From Apium graveolens (lineage: Eukaryota > Streptophyta > Magnoliopsida > Apiales > Apiaceae), in contig NW_027417609.1 of the NCBI RefSeq assembly GCF_009905375.1, positions 1 to 64,000 on the forward strand: a stretch of 64,000 nt of DNA, written 5' to 3'. Position numbers and translations under genes: made by a program. Under the pieces are notes generated by a model, which was not told the DNA's origin, did not search any database, and saw only the letters and a program-made list of their open reading frames with translations. Below, one piece after another: positions 13,186-27,144 of the stretch. Positions within the stretch are counted from its first letter, which is position 1; every line of letters starts with the position of its first letter.

Positions 13186-15337
13186 TTAACATGTTAGTTG
13201 TTGTATATATGGTGGAAAGTGACTCCTATAGGGTGCAAAATGACTCTAATATGGTGAAGAGTGACTTACATGGTTGATTAGAACCAAAATGTGGAACAAA
13301 ATTGATCTGTATGAAAGGAGAAATAAGAGGTGGTAAAAGGATGTCAAATCGGATGTATATGACGTTAACATGTTAATTGTACAAATATATGGTGGAAAGT
13401 GACTCATATAGGGTGCAAAATGACTCTAATATGGTGAAAAGTGACTTACATGGTTAATTAGAACCAAAATGTGGACCAAAATTGAATTGTATGAATGTGG
13501 CACTAAGAGGTGGTAAAAGGATTTCTAATTGCATGTACATGACGTTAACATGTTAATTGTACCAATATATGACGGCAAGTGACTCTTGTAAGGTGCAAAG
13601 TGACTCTAATATGGTGAGAAGTCACTTACATGATTGATTATAGCCAAAATGCGGCACAAAATTGACTTGTAGGAAAGGGGTACCAACAGGTGGTTAAAGG
13701 ATGTTTAATTGCATGTACATGATGTTAACATATTAATTGTATCAATATATGGGGGAAGTGACTCTTATAGGGTGCAAAGTGACTCTAATATGGTGAAAAG
13801 TGACTTACATGGTTGATTATAGCCAAAATGTGGAATAAAATTAACTTGTATGAAAGTGGCATTAATAGGTGGTAAAAGGATGTCAAATTGGATATATATG
13901 ATGTTAACATGTTAGTTGTTGTATATATGGTGGAAAGTGACTCCTATAGGGTGCAAAATGACTCTAATATGGTGAAGAGTGACTTACATGGTTGATTAGA
14001 ACCAAAATGTGGAACAAAATTGATCTGTATGAAAGGAGAAATAAGAGGTGGTAAAAGGATGTCAAATCGGATGTATATGACGTTAACATGTTAATTGTAC
14101 AAATATATGGTGGAAAGTGACTCATATAGGGTGCAAAATGACTCTAATATTGTGAAAAGTGACTTACATGGTTAATTAGAACCAAAATGTGGACCAAAAT
14201 TGACTTGTATGGATGTGGCACTAAGAGGTGGTAAAAGAATTTTTAATCGCATGTACATGATGTTAACATGTTAATTGTAGTATATATGATGGCAAGTGAC
14301 TCTTATAAGGTGCAAAGTGACTCTAATATGGTGAGAAGTCACTTACATGATAGATTAGAGCCAAAATGTGGCCCAAAATTGACTTGTAGGAAAGGGGTAC
14401 CAAGAGGTGGTTAAAGGATGTTTAATTGCATGTACATGATGTTAACATGTTAATTGTATCAATATATAGGGAAAGTTACTCTTATAGGGTGCAAAGTGAC
14501 TCCAATATTGTGAAAAGTGACTTACATGGTTGATTAGAGCCAAAATGTGGAATAAAATTAACTTGTATGAAAGTGGCATTAATAGGTGGTAAAAGGATGT
14601 CAAATTGGATATATATGATGTTAACATGTTAATTGTTGTATATATGGTGGAACGTGACTCCTATAGGGTGAAAAATGACTCTAATATGGTGAAAAGTGAC
14701 TTACATGGTTGATTAGAATCAAAATGTGGAACAAAATTGATCTGTATGAAAGTAGAATTAAGAGGTGGTAAAAGGATGTCAAATCGGATGTATATGATGT
14801 TAACATGTTAATTGTACAAATATATGGTGGAAAGTGACTCATATATGGTGCAGAATGACTTTAATATGGTGAAAAGTGACTTACATGGTTAATTAGAACA
14901 AAATGCGGACCAAAATTGACTTGTATGAATGTGGCACTAAGAGATTCTAAAAGGATTTCTAATTGCATGTACATGATGTTAACATATTAATTGTACCAAT
15001 ATATGATGGCAAGTGACTCTTATAAGGTGCAAAGTGACTCTAATATGGTGAGAAGTCACTTACATGATTGATTAGAGCCAAAATACGGCCCAAAATTGAC
15101 TTGTAGGAAAGGGGTACCAAGAGGTGGTTAAAGGATGTTTAATTGCATGTACATGATTTTAACATGTTAATTGTATCAATATATGGGGAAAGTGACTCTT
15201 ATAGGGTGCAAAGTGACTCTAATATGGTAAAAAGTGACTTACATGGTTGATTAGAGCTAAAATATGGAATAAAATTAACTTGTATGAAAGTGGCATTAAA
15301 AGGGGGTAAAAGGATGTCAAATTGGATATATATGATG
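13186..15337 (+). repeat. 4-monomer units F-G-H-E, three copies
   Basis: F monomers start at 13186, 13902, 14621 and 15338, giving periods of 716, 719 and 717 bp. The first two share the variants GTTAGTTG at the F start and GTGAAGAGTGAC, so they are nearest relatives. No A-D class monomers occur here, apart from one D-like start at about 14977. Confidence 0.85.
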
Positions 15338-17466
15338 TTAACATGTTAATTGTTGTATATATGGTGGAAAGTGACTCCTATAGGGTGCAAAATGACTCTA
15401 ATATGGTGAAAAGTGACTTACATGGTTGATTAAAACCAAAATGTGGAACAAAATTAATCTGTATGAAAGTAGAATTAAGAGGTGGTAAAAGGATGTCAAA
15501 TTGGATGTATATGATGTTAACATGTTAATTGTACAAATATATGGTGGAAAGTGACTCATATAGGGTGCAAAATGACTCTAATATGGTGAAAAGTGACTTA
15601 CATGGTTAATTAGAACCAAAATGTGGACCAAAATTGACTTGTATGAATGTGGCACTAAGAGGTGGTAAAAGGATTTCTAATTGCATGTACATGACGTTAA
15701 CATGTTAATTGTACCAATATATGACGGCAAGTGACTCTTATAAGGTGCAAAGTGAATCTAATATGGTGAGAAGTGACTTACATGATTGATTAGAGCCAAA
15801 ATGCGGCACAAAATTGACTTGTAGGAAAGGGGTACCAAGAGGTGGTTAAAGGATGTTTAATTGCATGTACATGATGTTAACATATTAATTGTATCAATAT
15901 ATGGGGGAAGTGACTCTTATAGGCTGCAAAGTGACTCTAATATGGTGAAAAGTGACTTACATGGTTGATTAGAGCCAAAATGTGGAATAAAATTAATTTG
16001 TATGAAAGTGGCATTAAAAGGGGGTAAAAGGATGTCAAATTGGATATATATGATGTTAATATGTTAATTGTTGTATATATGGTGGAAAGTGACTCCTGTA
16101 GGGTGCAAAATTACTCTAATATGGTGAAAAGCATGGTTGATTAGAACCAAAATGTGGAACAAAATTGATCTGTATGAAAGTAGAATTAAGAGGTATTAAA
16201 AGGATGTCAAATCGGATGTATATGATTTTAACATGTTAATTGTACAAATATATGGTGGAAAGTGACTCATATAGGGTGCAAAATGACTCTAATATGGTGA
16301 AAAGTGACTTACATGGTTAATTAGAACCAAAATGTGGACCAAAATTGACTTGTATGAATGTGGCACTAAGAGGTGGTAAAAGGATTTCTAATTTGCATGT
16401 ACATGATGTTAACATGTTAATTGTACCAATATATGACGGCAAGTGACTCTTATAAGGTGCAAAGTGACTATAATATGGTGAGAAGTCACTTACATGATTG
16501 ATTAGAGCCAAAATGCGACACAAAATAGACTTGTAGGAAAGGGGTACCAAGAGGTGGTTAAAGGATGTTTAATTGCATGTACATGATGTTAACATATTAA
16601 TTGTATCAATATATGGGGGAAGTGACTCTTATAGGCTGCAAAGTGACTCTAATATGGTGAACACTGACTTACATGGTTGATTAGAGCCAAAATGTGGAAT
16701 AAAATTAATTTGTATGAAAGTGGCATTAAAAGGGGGTAAAAGGATGTCAAATTGGATATATATGATGTTAACATGTTAATTGTTGTATATATGGTGGAAA
16801 GTGACTCCTGTAGGGTGCAAAATGACTCTAATATGGTGAAAAGTGACTTACATGGTTGATTAGAACCAAAATGTGGAACAAAATTGATCTGTATGAAAGT
16901 AGAATTAAGAGGTATTAAAAGGATGTCAAATCGGATGTATATGATTTTAACTTGTTAATTGTACAAATATATGGTGGAAAGTGACTCATATAGGGTGCAA
17001 AATGACTCTAATATGGTGAAAAGTGACTTAATTAGAACCAAAATGTGGACCAAAATTGACTTGTATGAATGTGGCACTAAGAGGTGGTAAAAGGATTTCT
17101 AATTGCATGTACATGATGTTAACATGTTAATTGTACCAATATATGACGGCAAGTGACTCTTATAAGGTGCAAAGTGACTATAATATGGTGAGAAGTCACT
17201 TACATGATTGATTAGAGCCAAAATGCGACACAAAATAGACTTGTAGGAAAGGGGTACCAAGAGGTGGTTAAAGGAAGTTTAATTGCATGTACATGTTAAT
17301 TGTATCAATATATGGGGAAAGTGACTCTTATAGGGTGCAAAGTGACTCTAATATGGTGAAAAGTGACTTACAGGGTTCATTAGAGCCAAAATGTGGAATA
17401 AAATTAACTTGTATGAAAGTGGCATTAAAAGGGGGTAAAAGGACGTCAAATTGGATATATATGATG
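15338..17466 (+). repeat. 4-monomer units F-G-H-E, three copies with small deletions
   Basis: F starts at 15338, 16056, 16768 and 17467, with periods of 718, 712 and 699 bp. The shorter periods have visible causes: 7 bp lost near 16129 (GTGAAAAGCATGG), about 8 bp near 17030 (GACTTAATTAG) and about 11 bp near 17293 (GTACATGTTAATTG). Two copies share AAGAGGTATTAAAAGG near 16190 and 16910, a private variant of a recent duplication. Confidence 0.85.
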
Positions 17467-18710
17467 TTAACATGTTAATTGTTGTATATATGGTGGAAAG
17501 TGACTCATGTAGGGTGCAAAATGACTCTAATATGGTGAAAAGAGACTTACATGGTTGATTAGAACCAAAATGTGGAACAAAATTGATCTGTATAAAAGTA
17601 GAATTAAAAGGTGGTAAAAGAATGTCAAATCGGATGTATATGACGTTAACATGTTAATTGTACAAATATATGGTGGAAAGTGACTCATATAGGGTGCAAA
17701 ATGACTCTAATATGGTGAAATGTGACTTACATGGTTAATTAGAACCAAAATGTGGACCAAAATTGACTTGTATGGATGTGGCACTAAGAGGTGGTAAAAG
17801 GATTTTTAATTGCATGTACATGATGTTAACATGTTAATTGTACCAATATATGATGGCAAGTGACTCTTATCAGGTGCAAAGTGACTCTAATATGGTGAGA
17901 AGTCACTTACATGATAGATTAGAGCCAAAATGTGGCCCAAAATTGACTTGTAGGAAAGGGGTACCAAGAGGTGGTTAAAGGATGTTTAATTGCATGTACA
18001 TGATGTTAACATGTTAATTGTATCAATATATAGGGAAAGTTACTCTTATAGGGTGCAAAGTGAATCTAATATTGTGAAAAGTGACTTACATGGTTGATTA
18101 GAGCCAAAATATGGAATAAAATTAACTTGTATGAAAGTGGCATTAATAGGTGGTAAAAGGATGTCAAATTGGATATATATGATGTTAACATGTTAATTGT
18201 TGTATATATGGTGGAATGTGACTCTTATAGGGTGCAAAGTGACTCTAATATGGTGAAAAGTGACTTACATGGTTGATTATAACCAAAATGTGGAACAAAA
18301 TTGATCTGTATGAAAGTAGAATTAAGAGGTGGTAAAAGGATGTCAAATCGGATGTATATGATGTTATACAAATATATGGTGGAAACTGACTCATATAGGG
18401 TGCAAAATGACTCTAATATGGTGAAAAGTGACTTACATGGTTAATTAGAACCAAAATGTGGTCCAAAATTGACTTGTATGAATGTGGCACTAAGAGGTGG
18501 TAAAAGTATTTTTAATTGCATGTACATGATGTTAACATGTTAATTGTACCAATATATGATGGCAAGTGACTCTTATAAGGTGCAAAGTGACTCTAATCTG
18601 GTGAGAAGTCACTTACATGATTAATTAGAGCCAAAATTTGACCAAAATTGACTTGTAGGAAATGGGTACCAAGAGGTGGTTAAAGGATGTTTAATTGCAT
18701 GTACATGATA
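17467..18710 (+). repeat. Last 4-monomer units before the 8-monomer domain
   Basis: F starts at 17467 and 18185 (718 bp). The G monomer near 18362 has lost about 12 bp at its start (GATGTTATACAAAT), and H leads directly into the first A monomer of the 8-monomer domain at 18711. Confidence 0.8.
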
Positions 18711-20134
18711 TTAACATGTTAATTGTATCAATATACGGGGAAAGTGACTCTTATAGGGTGCAAAGTGACTCCAATATGGTGAAAAGTGACTTACATGGTT
18801 GATTAGAGCCAAAATGTGGAATAAAATTAGCTTGTATGAATGTGGCATTAATAAGTGGTAAGAGGATGTTAAATTGGATGTATATGATGTTAACATGTTA
18901 ATTATTGTATATATGGTGGAATGTGACTCTTATAGGGTGCAAAGTGACTCCAATATGGTGAAAAGTGACTTACATGGTTGATCAGAACCAAAATGTGGAA
19001 CAAAATTGACCTGTATGAAAGTGGAACTAATAGGTGGTAAAAGAATGTCAAATTGGATGTATATGATGTTAATTATACAAATAGATTGTGGAAAGTGACT
19101 CATATAGGGTGCAAAATGACTTTAATATGGTGAAAAGTGACTTACATGGTTTATTAGAACCAAAATGTGGACCAAAACTGACTTGTATGAATGTGGCACT
19201 AAGAGGTTGTAAAAGGATTTCTAATTGCATGTACATGATGTTAACATATTAATTGTACCAATATATGGCAAGTGACTCTTATAAGGTGCAAAGTGACTCT
19301 AATATGGTGAGAAGTCACTTACATGATTGATTAGAGCCAAAATGCGGCCCAAAATTGACTTGTAGGAAAGGGGTACCAAGAAGTGGTTAAAGGATGTTTA
19401 ATTGCATGTACATGATGTTAACATGTTAATTGTATCAATATATGGGGAAAGTGACTCTTATAGGGTGCAAAGTGACTCTAATATGGTGAAAAGTGACTTA
19501 CATGGTTGATTAGAGCCAAAATGTGGAATAATATTAATTTGTATGAAAGTGGCATTAAAAGGGGTTAAAAGGATGTCAAATTGGATATATATGATGTTAA
19601 CATGTTAATTGTTGTATATATGGTGGAAAGTGACTCCTATAGGGTGTAAAATGACTCTAATATGGTGAAAAGTGACTTACATGGTTGATTAGAACCAAAA
19701 TGTGGAACAAAATTGATCTGTATGAAAGTAGAATTAAGAGGTGGTAAAAGGATGTCAAATCGGATGTATATGATGTTAACATGTTAATTATACAAATATA
19801 TGGTGGAAAGTGACTCATATAGGGTGCAAAATGACTCTAATATGGTGAAAAGTGACTTACATGGTTAATTAAAACCAAAATGTGGACCAAAATTGACTTG
19901 TATGAATGTGGCACTAAGAGGTGGTAAAAGGATTTTTAATTGCATGTACATGATGTTAACATGTTAATTGTGCCAATATATGATGGTAAGTGACTCTTAT
20001 AAGGTGCAAAGAGACTCTAATATGGTGAGAAGTCACTTACATGATTAATTAGAGCCAAAATGTGACCAAAATTGACTTGTAGGAAAGGGGTACCAAGAGG
20101 TGGTTAAAGGATGTTTAATTGCATGTACATGATA
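18711..20134 (+). repeat. 8-monomer unit, 1424 bp
   Basis: It carries the variant set TATACGGGG in A, GGTAAGAGG at the end of A, GGAATGTGAC in B and AAGAATGTC at the end of B. C has lost 8 bp at its start (GATGTTAATTATAC near 19066) and D 3 bp (ATATATGGCAAG near 19260). The same set recurs in the units at 33299 and 40912. Confidence 0.85.
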
Positions 20135-21527
20135 TTAACATGTTAATTGTATCAATATATGGAGAAAGTGACTCTTATAGGGTGCAAAGTGACTCCAATA
20201 TGGTGAAAAGTGACTTACATGGTTGATTAGAGCCAAAATGTGGAATAAAATTAGCTTGTATGAATGTGGCATTAATAAGTGGTAAAAGGATGTTAAATTG
20301 GATGTATATGATGTTAACATGTTAATTATTGTATATATGGTGGAAAGTGACTCTTATAGGGTGCAAAGTGACTCCAATATGGTGAAAAGTGACTTACATG
20401 GTTGATCAGAACCAAATGTGGAACAAAATTGACCTGTATGAAAGTGGAACTAATAGGTGGTAAAAGGATGTCAAATTGGATGTATATGATGTTAGCATGT
20501 TAATTATACAAATAGATTGTGGAAAGTGACTCATATAGGGTGCAAAATGACTTTAATATGGTGAAAACTGACTTGTATGAATGTGGCACTAAGAGGTTGT
20601 AAAAGGATTTCTAATTGCATGTACATGATGTTAACATATTAATTGTACTAATATATGATGGTAAGTGACTCCTATAAGGTGCAAAGTGACTCTAATATGG
20701 TGAGAAGTCACTTACATGATTGATTGGAGCTAAAATACGGCCCAAAATTGACTTGTAGGAAAGGGGTACCAAGAGGTGGTTAAAGGATGTTTAATTGCAT
20801 GTACATGATGTTAACATGTTAATTGTATCAATATATGGGGAAAGTGACTCTTATAGGGTGCAAAGTGACTCTAATATGGTGAAAAGTGACTTACATGGTT
20901 GATTAGAGCCAAAATGTGGAATAATATTAACTTGTATGAAAGTGGCATTAAAAGGGGTTAAAAGGATGTCAAATTGGATATATATGATGTTAACATGTTA
21001 ATTGTTGTATATATGGTGGAAAGTGACTTCTATAGGGTGCAAAATGACTGTAATATGGTGAAAAGTGACTTACATGGTTGATTAGAACCAAAATGTGGAA
21101 CAAAATTGATCTGTATGAAAGTAGAATTAAGAGGTGGTAAAAGGATGTCAAATCGGATGTATATGATGTTAACATGTTAATTATACAAATATATGGTGGA
21201 AAGTGACTCATATAGGGTGCAAAATGACTCTAATATTGTGAAAAGTGACTTACATGGTTAATTAGAACCAAAATGTGGACCAAAATTGACTTGTATGAAT
21301 GTGGCACTAAGAGGTGGTAAAAGGATTTTTAATTGCATGTACATGATGTTAACATGTCAATTGTACCAATATATGATGGCAAGTGACTCTTATAAGGTGC
21401 AAAGTGACTCTAATATGGTGAGAAGTCACTTACATGATTAATTAGAGCCAAAATGTGACCAAAATTGACTTGTAGGAAAGGGGTACCAAGAGGTGGTTAA
21501 AGGATGTTTAATTGCATGTACATGATA
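20135..21527 (+). repeat. 8-monomer unit, 1393 bp, 41-bp deletion in C
   Basis: C jumps from GGTGAAAA to CTGACTTG at about 20567, removing 41 bp between two AAAA tracts. F carries GACTTCTATAGGG and GACTGTAAT near 21025-21050, a pair found again only near 26642-26668. Confidence 0.88.
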
Positions 21528-22962
21528 TTAACATGTTAATTGTATCAATATATGGGGAAAGTGACTCTTATAGGGTGCAAAGTGACTCCAATATGGTGAA
21601 AAGTGACTTACATGGTTGATTAGAGCCAAAATGTGGAATAAAATGAGCTTATATGAATGTGGCATTAATAAGTGGTAAAATGATGTTAAATTGGATGTAT
21701 ATGATGTTAACATGTTAATTATTGTATATATGGTGGAAAATGACTCTTATACAGTGCAAAGTGACTCCAATATGGTGAGAAGTGACTTACATCGTTGATT
21801 AGAACCAAAATGTGGAACAAAATTGACCTGTATGAAAGTGGAACTAATAGGTGGTAAAAGGATGTCAAATTGGATGTATATGATGTTAGCATGTTTATTA
21901 TACAAATAGATTGTGGAAAGTGACTCATATAGGGTGCAAAATGACTTTAATATGGTGAAAAGTGACTTACATGGTTTATTAGAACCAAAATGTGGACCAA
22001 AGCTGACTTGTATGAATGTGGCACTAAAAAGTTGTAAAAGGATTTCTAATTGCATGTACATGATGTTAACATATTAATTGTACCAATATATGATGGCAAG
22101 TGACTCTTATAAGGTGCAAAGTGACTCTAATATGGTGAGAAGTCACTTACATGATTGATTAGAGCCAAAATACGGTCCAAAATTGACTTGTAAGAAAGGG
22201 GTACCAAGAGGTGGTTAAAGGATGTTTAATTGCATGTACATGATGTTAACATGTTAATTGTATCAATATATGGGGAAAGTGACTGTTATAGGCTGCAAAG
22301 TGACTCTAATATGGTGAAAAGTGACTTACATGGTTGATTAGAGCCAAAATGTGGAATAATATTAACTTGTATGAAAGTGGCATTAAAAGGGGTTAAATGG
22401 ATGTCAAATTGGATATATATGATGTTAACATGTTAATTGTTGTATATATGGTGGAAAGTGACTCCTATAGGGTGTAAAATGACTCTAATATGGTGAAAAG
22501 TGACTTACATGGTTGATTAGAACCAAAATGTGGAACAAAATTGATCTGTATGAAAGTAGAATTAAGAGGTGGTAAAAGGATGTCAAATCGGATGTATATG
22601 ATGTTAACATGTTAATTATACAAATATATGGTGGAAAGTGACTCATATAGGGTGCAAAATGACTCTAATATGGTGAAAAGTGACTTACATGATTAATTAG
22701 AACCAAAATGTGGACCAAAATTGACTTGTATGAATGTGGCACTAAGAGGTGGTAAAAGTATTTTTAATTGCATGTACATGATGTTAACATGTTAATTGTA
22801 CAAATATATGATGGCAAGTGACTCTTATAAGGTGCAAAGTGACTCTAATCTGGTGAGAAGTCACTTACATGATTAAATAGAGCCAAAATGTGACCAAAAT
22901 TGACTTGTAGGAAATGGGTACCAAGAGGTGGTTAAAGGATGTTTAATTGCATGTACATGATA
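21528..22962 (+). repeat. 8-monomer unit, 1435 bp
   Basis: Full length. Private variants GAGCTTATATG in A (near 21646), ACATCGTTGATT in B, AAGCTGACTTG and CTAAAAAGTTG in C are shared with the units at 27145, 29947 and 37545, showing common descent. Confidence 0.88.
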
Positions 22963-24356
22963 TTAACATGTTAATTGTATCAATATACGGGGAAAGTGAC
23001 TCTTATAGGGTGCAAAGTGACTCCAATATGGTGAAAAGTGACTTACATGGTTGATTAGAGCCAAAATATGGAATAAAATTAGCTTGTATGAATGTGGCAT
23101 TAATAAGTGGTAAGAGGATGTTAAATTGGATGTATATGATGTTAACATGTTAATTATTGTATATATGGTGGAAAGTGACTCTTATAGGGTGCAAAGTGAC
23201 TCTAATATGGTGAAAAGTGACTTACATGGTTGATCAGAACCAAAATGTGGAACAAAATTGACCTGTATGAAAGTGGAACTAATAGGTGGTAAAAGGATGT
23301 CAAATTGGATGTATATGATGTTAGCATGTTAATTATACAAATAGATTGTGGAAAGTGACTCATATAGGGTGCAAAATGACTTTAATATGGTGAAAACTGA
23401 CTTGTATGAATGTGGCACTAAGAGGTTGTAAAAGGATTTCTAATTGCATGTACATGATGTTAACATATTAATTGTACCAATATATGATGGTAAGTGACTC
23501 CTATAAGGTGCAAAGTGACTCTAATATGGTGAGAAGTCACTTACATGATTGATTGGAGCCAAAATACGGCCCAAAATTGACTTGTAGGAAAGGGGTACCA
23601 AGAAGTGGTTAAAGGATGTTTAATTGCATGTACATGATGTTAACATGTTAATTGTATCAATATATGGGGAAAGTGACTCTTATAGGGTGCAAAGTGACTC
23701 TAATATGGTGAAAAGTGACTTACATGGTTGATTAGAGCCAAAATGTGGAATAATATTAATTTGTATGAAAGTGGCATTAAAAGGGGTTAAAAGGATGTCA
23801 AATTGGATATATATGATGTTAACATGTTAATTGTTGTATATATGGTGGAAAGTGACTCCTATAGGGTGTAAAATGACTCTAATATGGTGAAAAGTGACTT
23901 ACATGGTTGATTAGAACCAAAATGTGGAACAAAATTGATCTGTAAGAAAGTAGAATTAAGAGGTGGTAAAAGGATGTCAAATCGGATGTATATGATGTTA
24001 ACATGTTAATTATACAAATATATGGTGGAAAGTGACTCATATAGGGTGCAAAATGACTCTAATATGGTGAAAAGTGACTTACATGGTTAATTAAAACCAA
24101 AATGTGGACCAAAATTGACTTGTATGAATGTGGCACTAAGAGGTGGTAAAAGGATTTTTAATTGCATGTACATGATGTTAACATGTTAATTGTGCCAATA
24201 TATGATGGTAAGTGACTCTTATAAGGTGCAAATAGACTCTAATATGGTGAGAAGTCACTTACATGATTAATTAGAGCCAAAATGTGACCAAAATTGACTT
24301 GTAGGAAAGGGGTACCAAGAGGTGGTTAAAGGATGTTTAATTGCATGTACATGATA
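22963..24356 (+). repeat. 8-monomer unit, 1394 bp, 41-bp deletion in C
   Basis: The deletion lies near 23397. The A monomer carries TATACGGGG and GGTAAGAGG; its near twin lies at 28580. Confidence 0.88.
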
Positions 24357-25750
24357 TTAACATGTTAATTGTATCAATATATGGAGAAAGTGACTCTTAT
24401 AGGGTGCAAAGTGACTCCAATATGGTGAAAAGTGACTTACATGGTTGATTAGAGCCAAAATGTGGAATAAAATTAGCTTGTATGAATGTGGCATTAATAA
24501 GTGGTAAAAGGATGTTAAATTGGATGTATATGATGTTAACATGTTAATTATTGTATATATGGTGGAAAGTGACTCTTATAGGGTGCAAAGTGACTCCAAT
24601 ATGGTGAAAAGTGACTTACATGGTTGATCAGAACCAAAATGTGGAACAAAATTGACCTGTATGAAAGTGGAACTAATAGGTGGTAAAAGGATGTCAAATT
24701 GGATGTATATGATGTTAGCATGTTAATTATACAAATAGATTGTGGAAAGTGACTCATATAGGGTGCAAAATGACTTTAATATGGTGAAAACTGACTTGTA
24801 TGAATGTGGCACTAAGAGGTTGTAAAAGGATTTCTAATTGCATGTACATGATGTTAACATATTAATTGTACCAATATATGATGGTAAGTGACTCCTATAA
24901 GGTGCAAAGTGACTCTAATATGGTGAGAAGTCACTTACATGATTGATTGGAGCCAAAATACGGCCCAAAATTGACTTGTAGGAAAGGGGTACCAAGAAGT
25001 GGTTAAAGGATGTTTAATTGCATGTACATGATGTTAACATGTTAATTGTATCAATATATGGGGAAAGTGACTCTTATAGGGTGCAAAGTGACTCTAATAT
25101 GGTGAAAAGTGACTTACATGGTTGATTAGAGCCAAAATATGGAATAATATTAATTTGTATGAAAGTGGCATTAAAAGGGGTTAAAAGGATGTCAAATTGG
25201 ATATATATGATGTTAACATGTTAATTGTTGTATATATGGTGGAAAGTGACTCCTATAGGGTGTAAAATGACTCTAATATGGTGAAAAGTGACTTACATGG
25301 TTGATTAGAACCAAAATGTGGAACAAAATTGATCTGTAAGAAAGTAGAATTAAGAGGTGGTAAAAGGATGTCAAATCGGATGTATATGATGTTAACATGT
25401 TAATTATACAAATATATGGTGGAAAGTGACTCATATAGGGTGCAAAATGACTCTAATATGGTGAAAAGTGACTTACATGGTTAATTAAAACCAAAATGTG
25501 GACCAAAATTGACTTGTATGAATGTGGCACTAAGAGGTGGTAAAAGGATTTTTAATTGCATGTACATGATGTTAACATGTTAATTGTGCCAATATATGAT
25601 GGCAAGTGACTCTTATAAGGTGCAAAGAGACTCTAATATGGTGAGAAGTCACTTACATGATTAATTAGAGCCAAAATGTGACCAAAATTGACTTGTAGGA
25701 AAGGGGTACCAAGAGGTGGTTAAAGGATGTTTAATTGCATGTACATGATA
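24357..25750 (+). repeat. 8-monomer unit, 1394 bp, 41-bp deletion in C
   Basis: The deletion lies near 24790. A carries ATATGGAGAAAG, shared with the units at 20135, 25751 and 34728. Confidence 0.88.
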
Positions 25751-27144
25751 TTAACATGTTAATTGTATCAATATATGGAGAAAGTGACTCTTATAGGGTG
25801 CAAAGTGACTCCAATATGGTGAAAAGTGACTTACATGGTTGATTAGAGCCAAAATGTGGAATAAAATTAGCTTGTATGAATGTGGCATTAATAAGTGGTA
25901 AAAGGATGTTAAATTGGATGTATATGATGTTAACATGTTAATTATTGTATATATGGTGGAAAGTGACTCTTATAGGGTGCAAAGTGACTCCAATATGGTG
26001 AAAAGTGACTTACATGGTTGATCAGAACCAAAATGTGGAACAAAATTGACCTGTATGAAAGTGGAACTAATAGGTGGTAAAAGGATGTCAAATTGGATGT
26101 ATATGATGTTAGCATGTTAATTATACAAATAGATTGTGGAAAGTGACTCATATAGGGTGCAAAATGACTTTAATATGGTGAAAACTGACTTGTATGAATG
26201 TGGCACTAAGAGGTTGTAAAAGGATTTCTAATTGCATGTACATGATGTTAACATATTAATTGTACTAATATATGATGGTAAGTGACTCCTATAAGGTGCA
26301 AAGTGACTCTAATATGGTGAGAAGTCACTTACATGATTGATTGGAGCTAAAATACGGCCCAAAATTGACTTGTAGGAAAGGGGTACCAAGAGGTGGTTAA
26401 AGGATGTTTAATTGCATGTAAATGATGTTAACATGTTAATTGTATCAATATATGGGGAAAGTGACTCTTATAGGGTGCAAAGTGACTCTAATATGGTGAA
26501 AAGTGACTTACATGGTTGATTAGAGCCAAAATGTGGAATAATATTAACTTGTATGAAAGTGGCATTAAAAGGGGTTAAAAGGATGTCAAATTGGATATAT
26601 ATGATGTTAACATGTTAATTGTTGTATATATGGTGGAAAGTGACTTCTATAGGGTGCAAAATGACTGTAATATGGTGAAAAGTGACTTACATGGTTGATT
26701 AGAACCAAAATGTGGAATAAAATTGATCTGTATGAAAGTAGAATTAAGAGGTGGTAAAAGGATGTCAAATCGGATGTATATGATGTTAACATGTTAATTA
26801 TACAAATATATGGTGGAAAGTGACTCATATAGGGTGCAAAATGACTCTAATATTGTGAAAAGTGACTTACATGGTTAATTAGAACCAAAATGTGGACCAA
26901 AATTGACTTGTATGAATGTGGCACTAAGAGGTGGTAAAAGGATTTTTAATTGCATGTACATGATGTTAACATGTCAATTGTACCAATATATGATGGCAAG
27001 TGACTCTTATAAGGTGCAAAGTGACTCTAATATGGTGAGAAGTCACTTACATGATTAATTAGAGCCAAAATGTGACCAAAATTGACTTGTAGGAAAGGGG
27101 TACCAAGAGGTGGTTAAAGGATGTTTAATTGCATGTACATGATA
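25751..27144 (+). repeat. 8-monomer unit, 1394 bp, 41-bp deletion in C
   Basis: The deletion lies near 26184. This unit is the 5.62-kb-offset partner of the one at 20135, including the F variants GACTTCTATAGGG and GACTGTAAT. Confidence 0.88.

Larger units (their letters stand above)
19370..23760 (+). repeat. Segmental duplication I, left copy (~4.4 kb, partner ~24990-29380)
   Basis: Landmarks repeat at an offset of 5616-5617 bp: A starts 20135/25751, 21528/27145 and 22963/28580, the F variant pair at 21025/26642, and GAGCTTATATG at 21646/27263. Likeness stops near 23760, where the left copy has ATTAATTTGTATG and the right copy ATTAACTTGTATG with a different F following. Confidence 0.8.

Noticed and set aside
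21747..22061. A 104-codon minus-strand frame present four times nearly unchanged
   Set aside because: Its conservation follows from the recent segmental duplications that carry it; the same region in other units is interrupted by stops.
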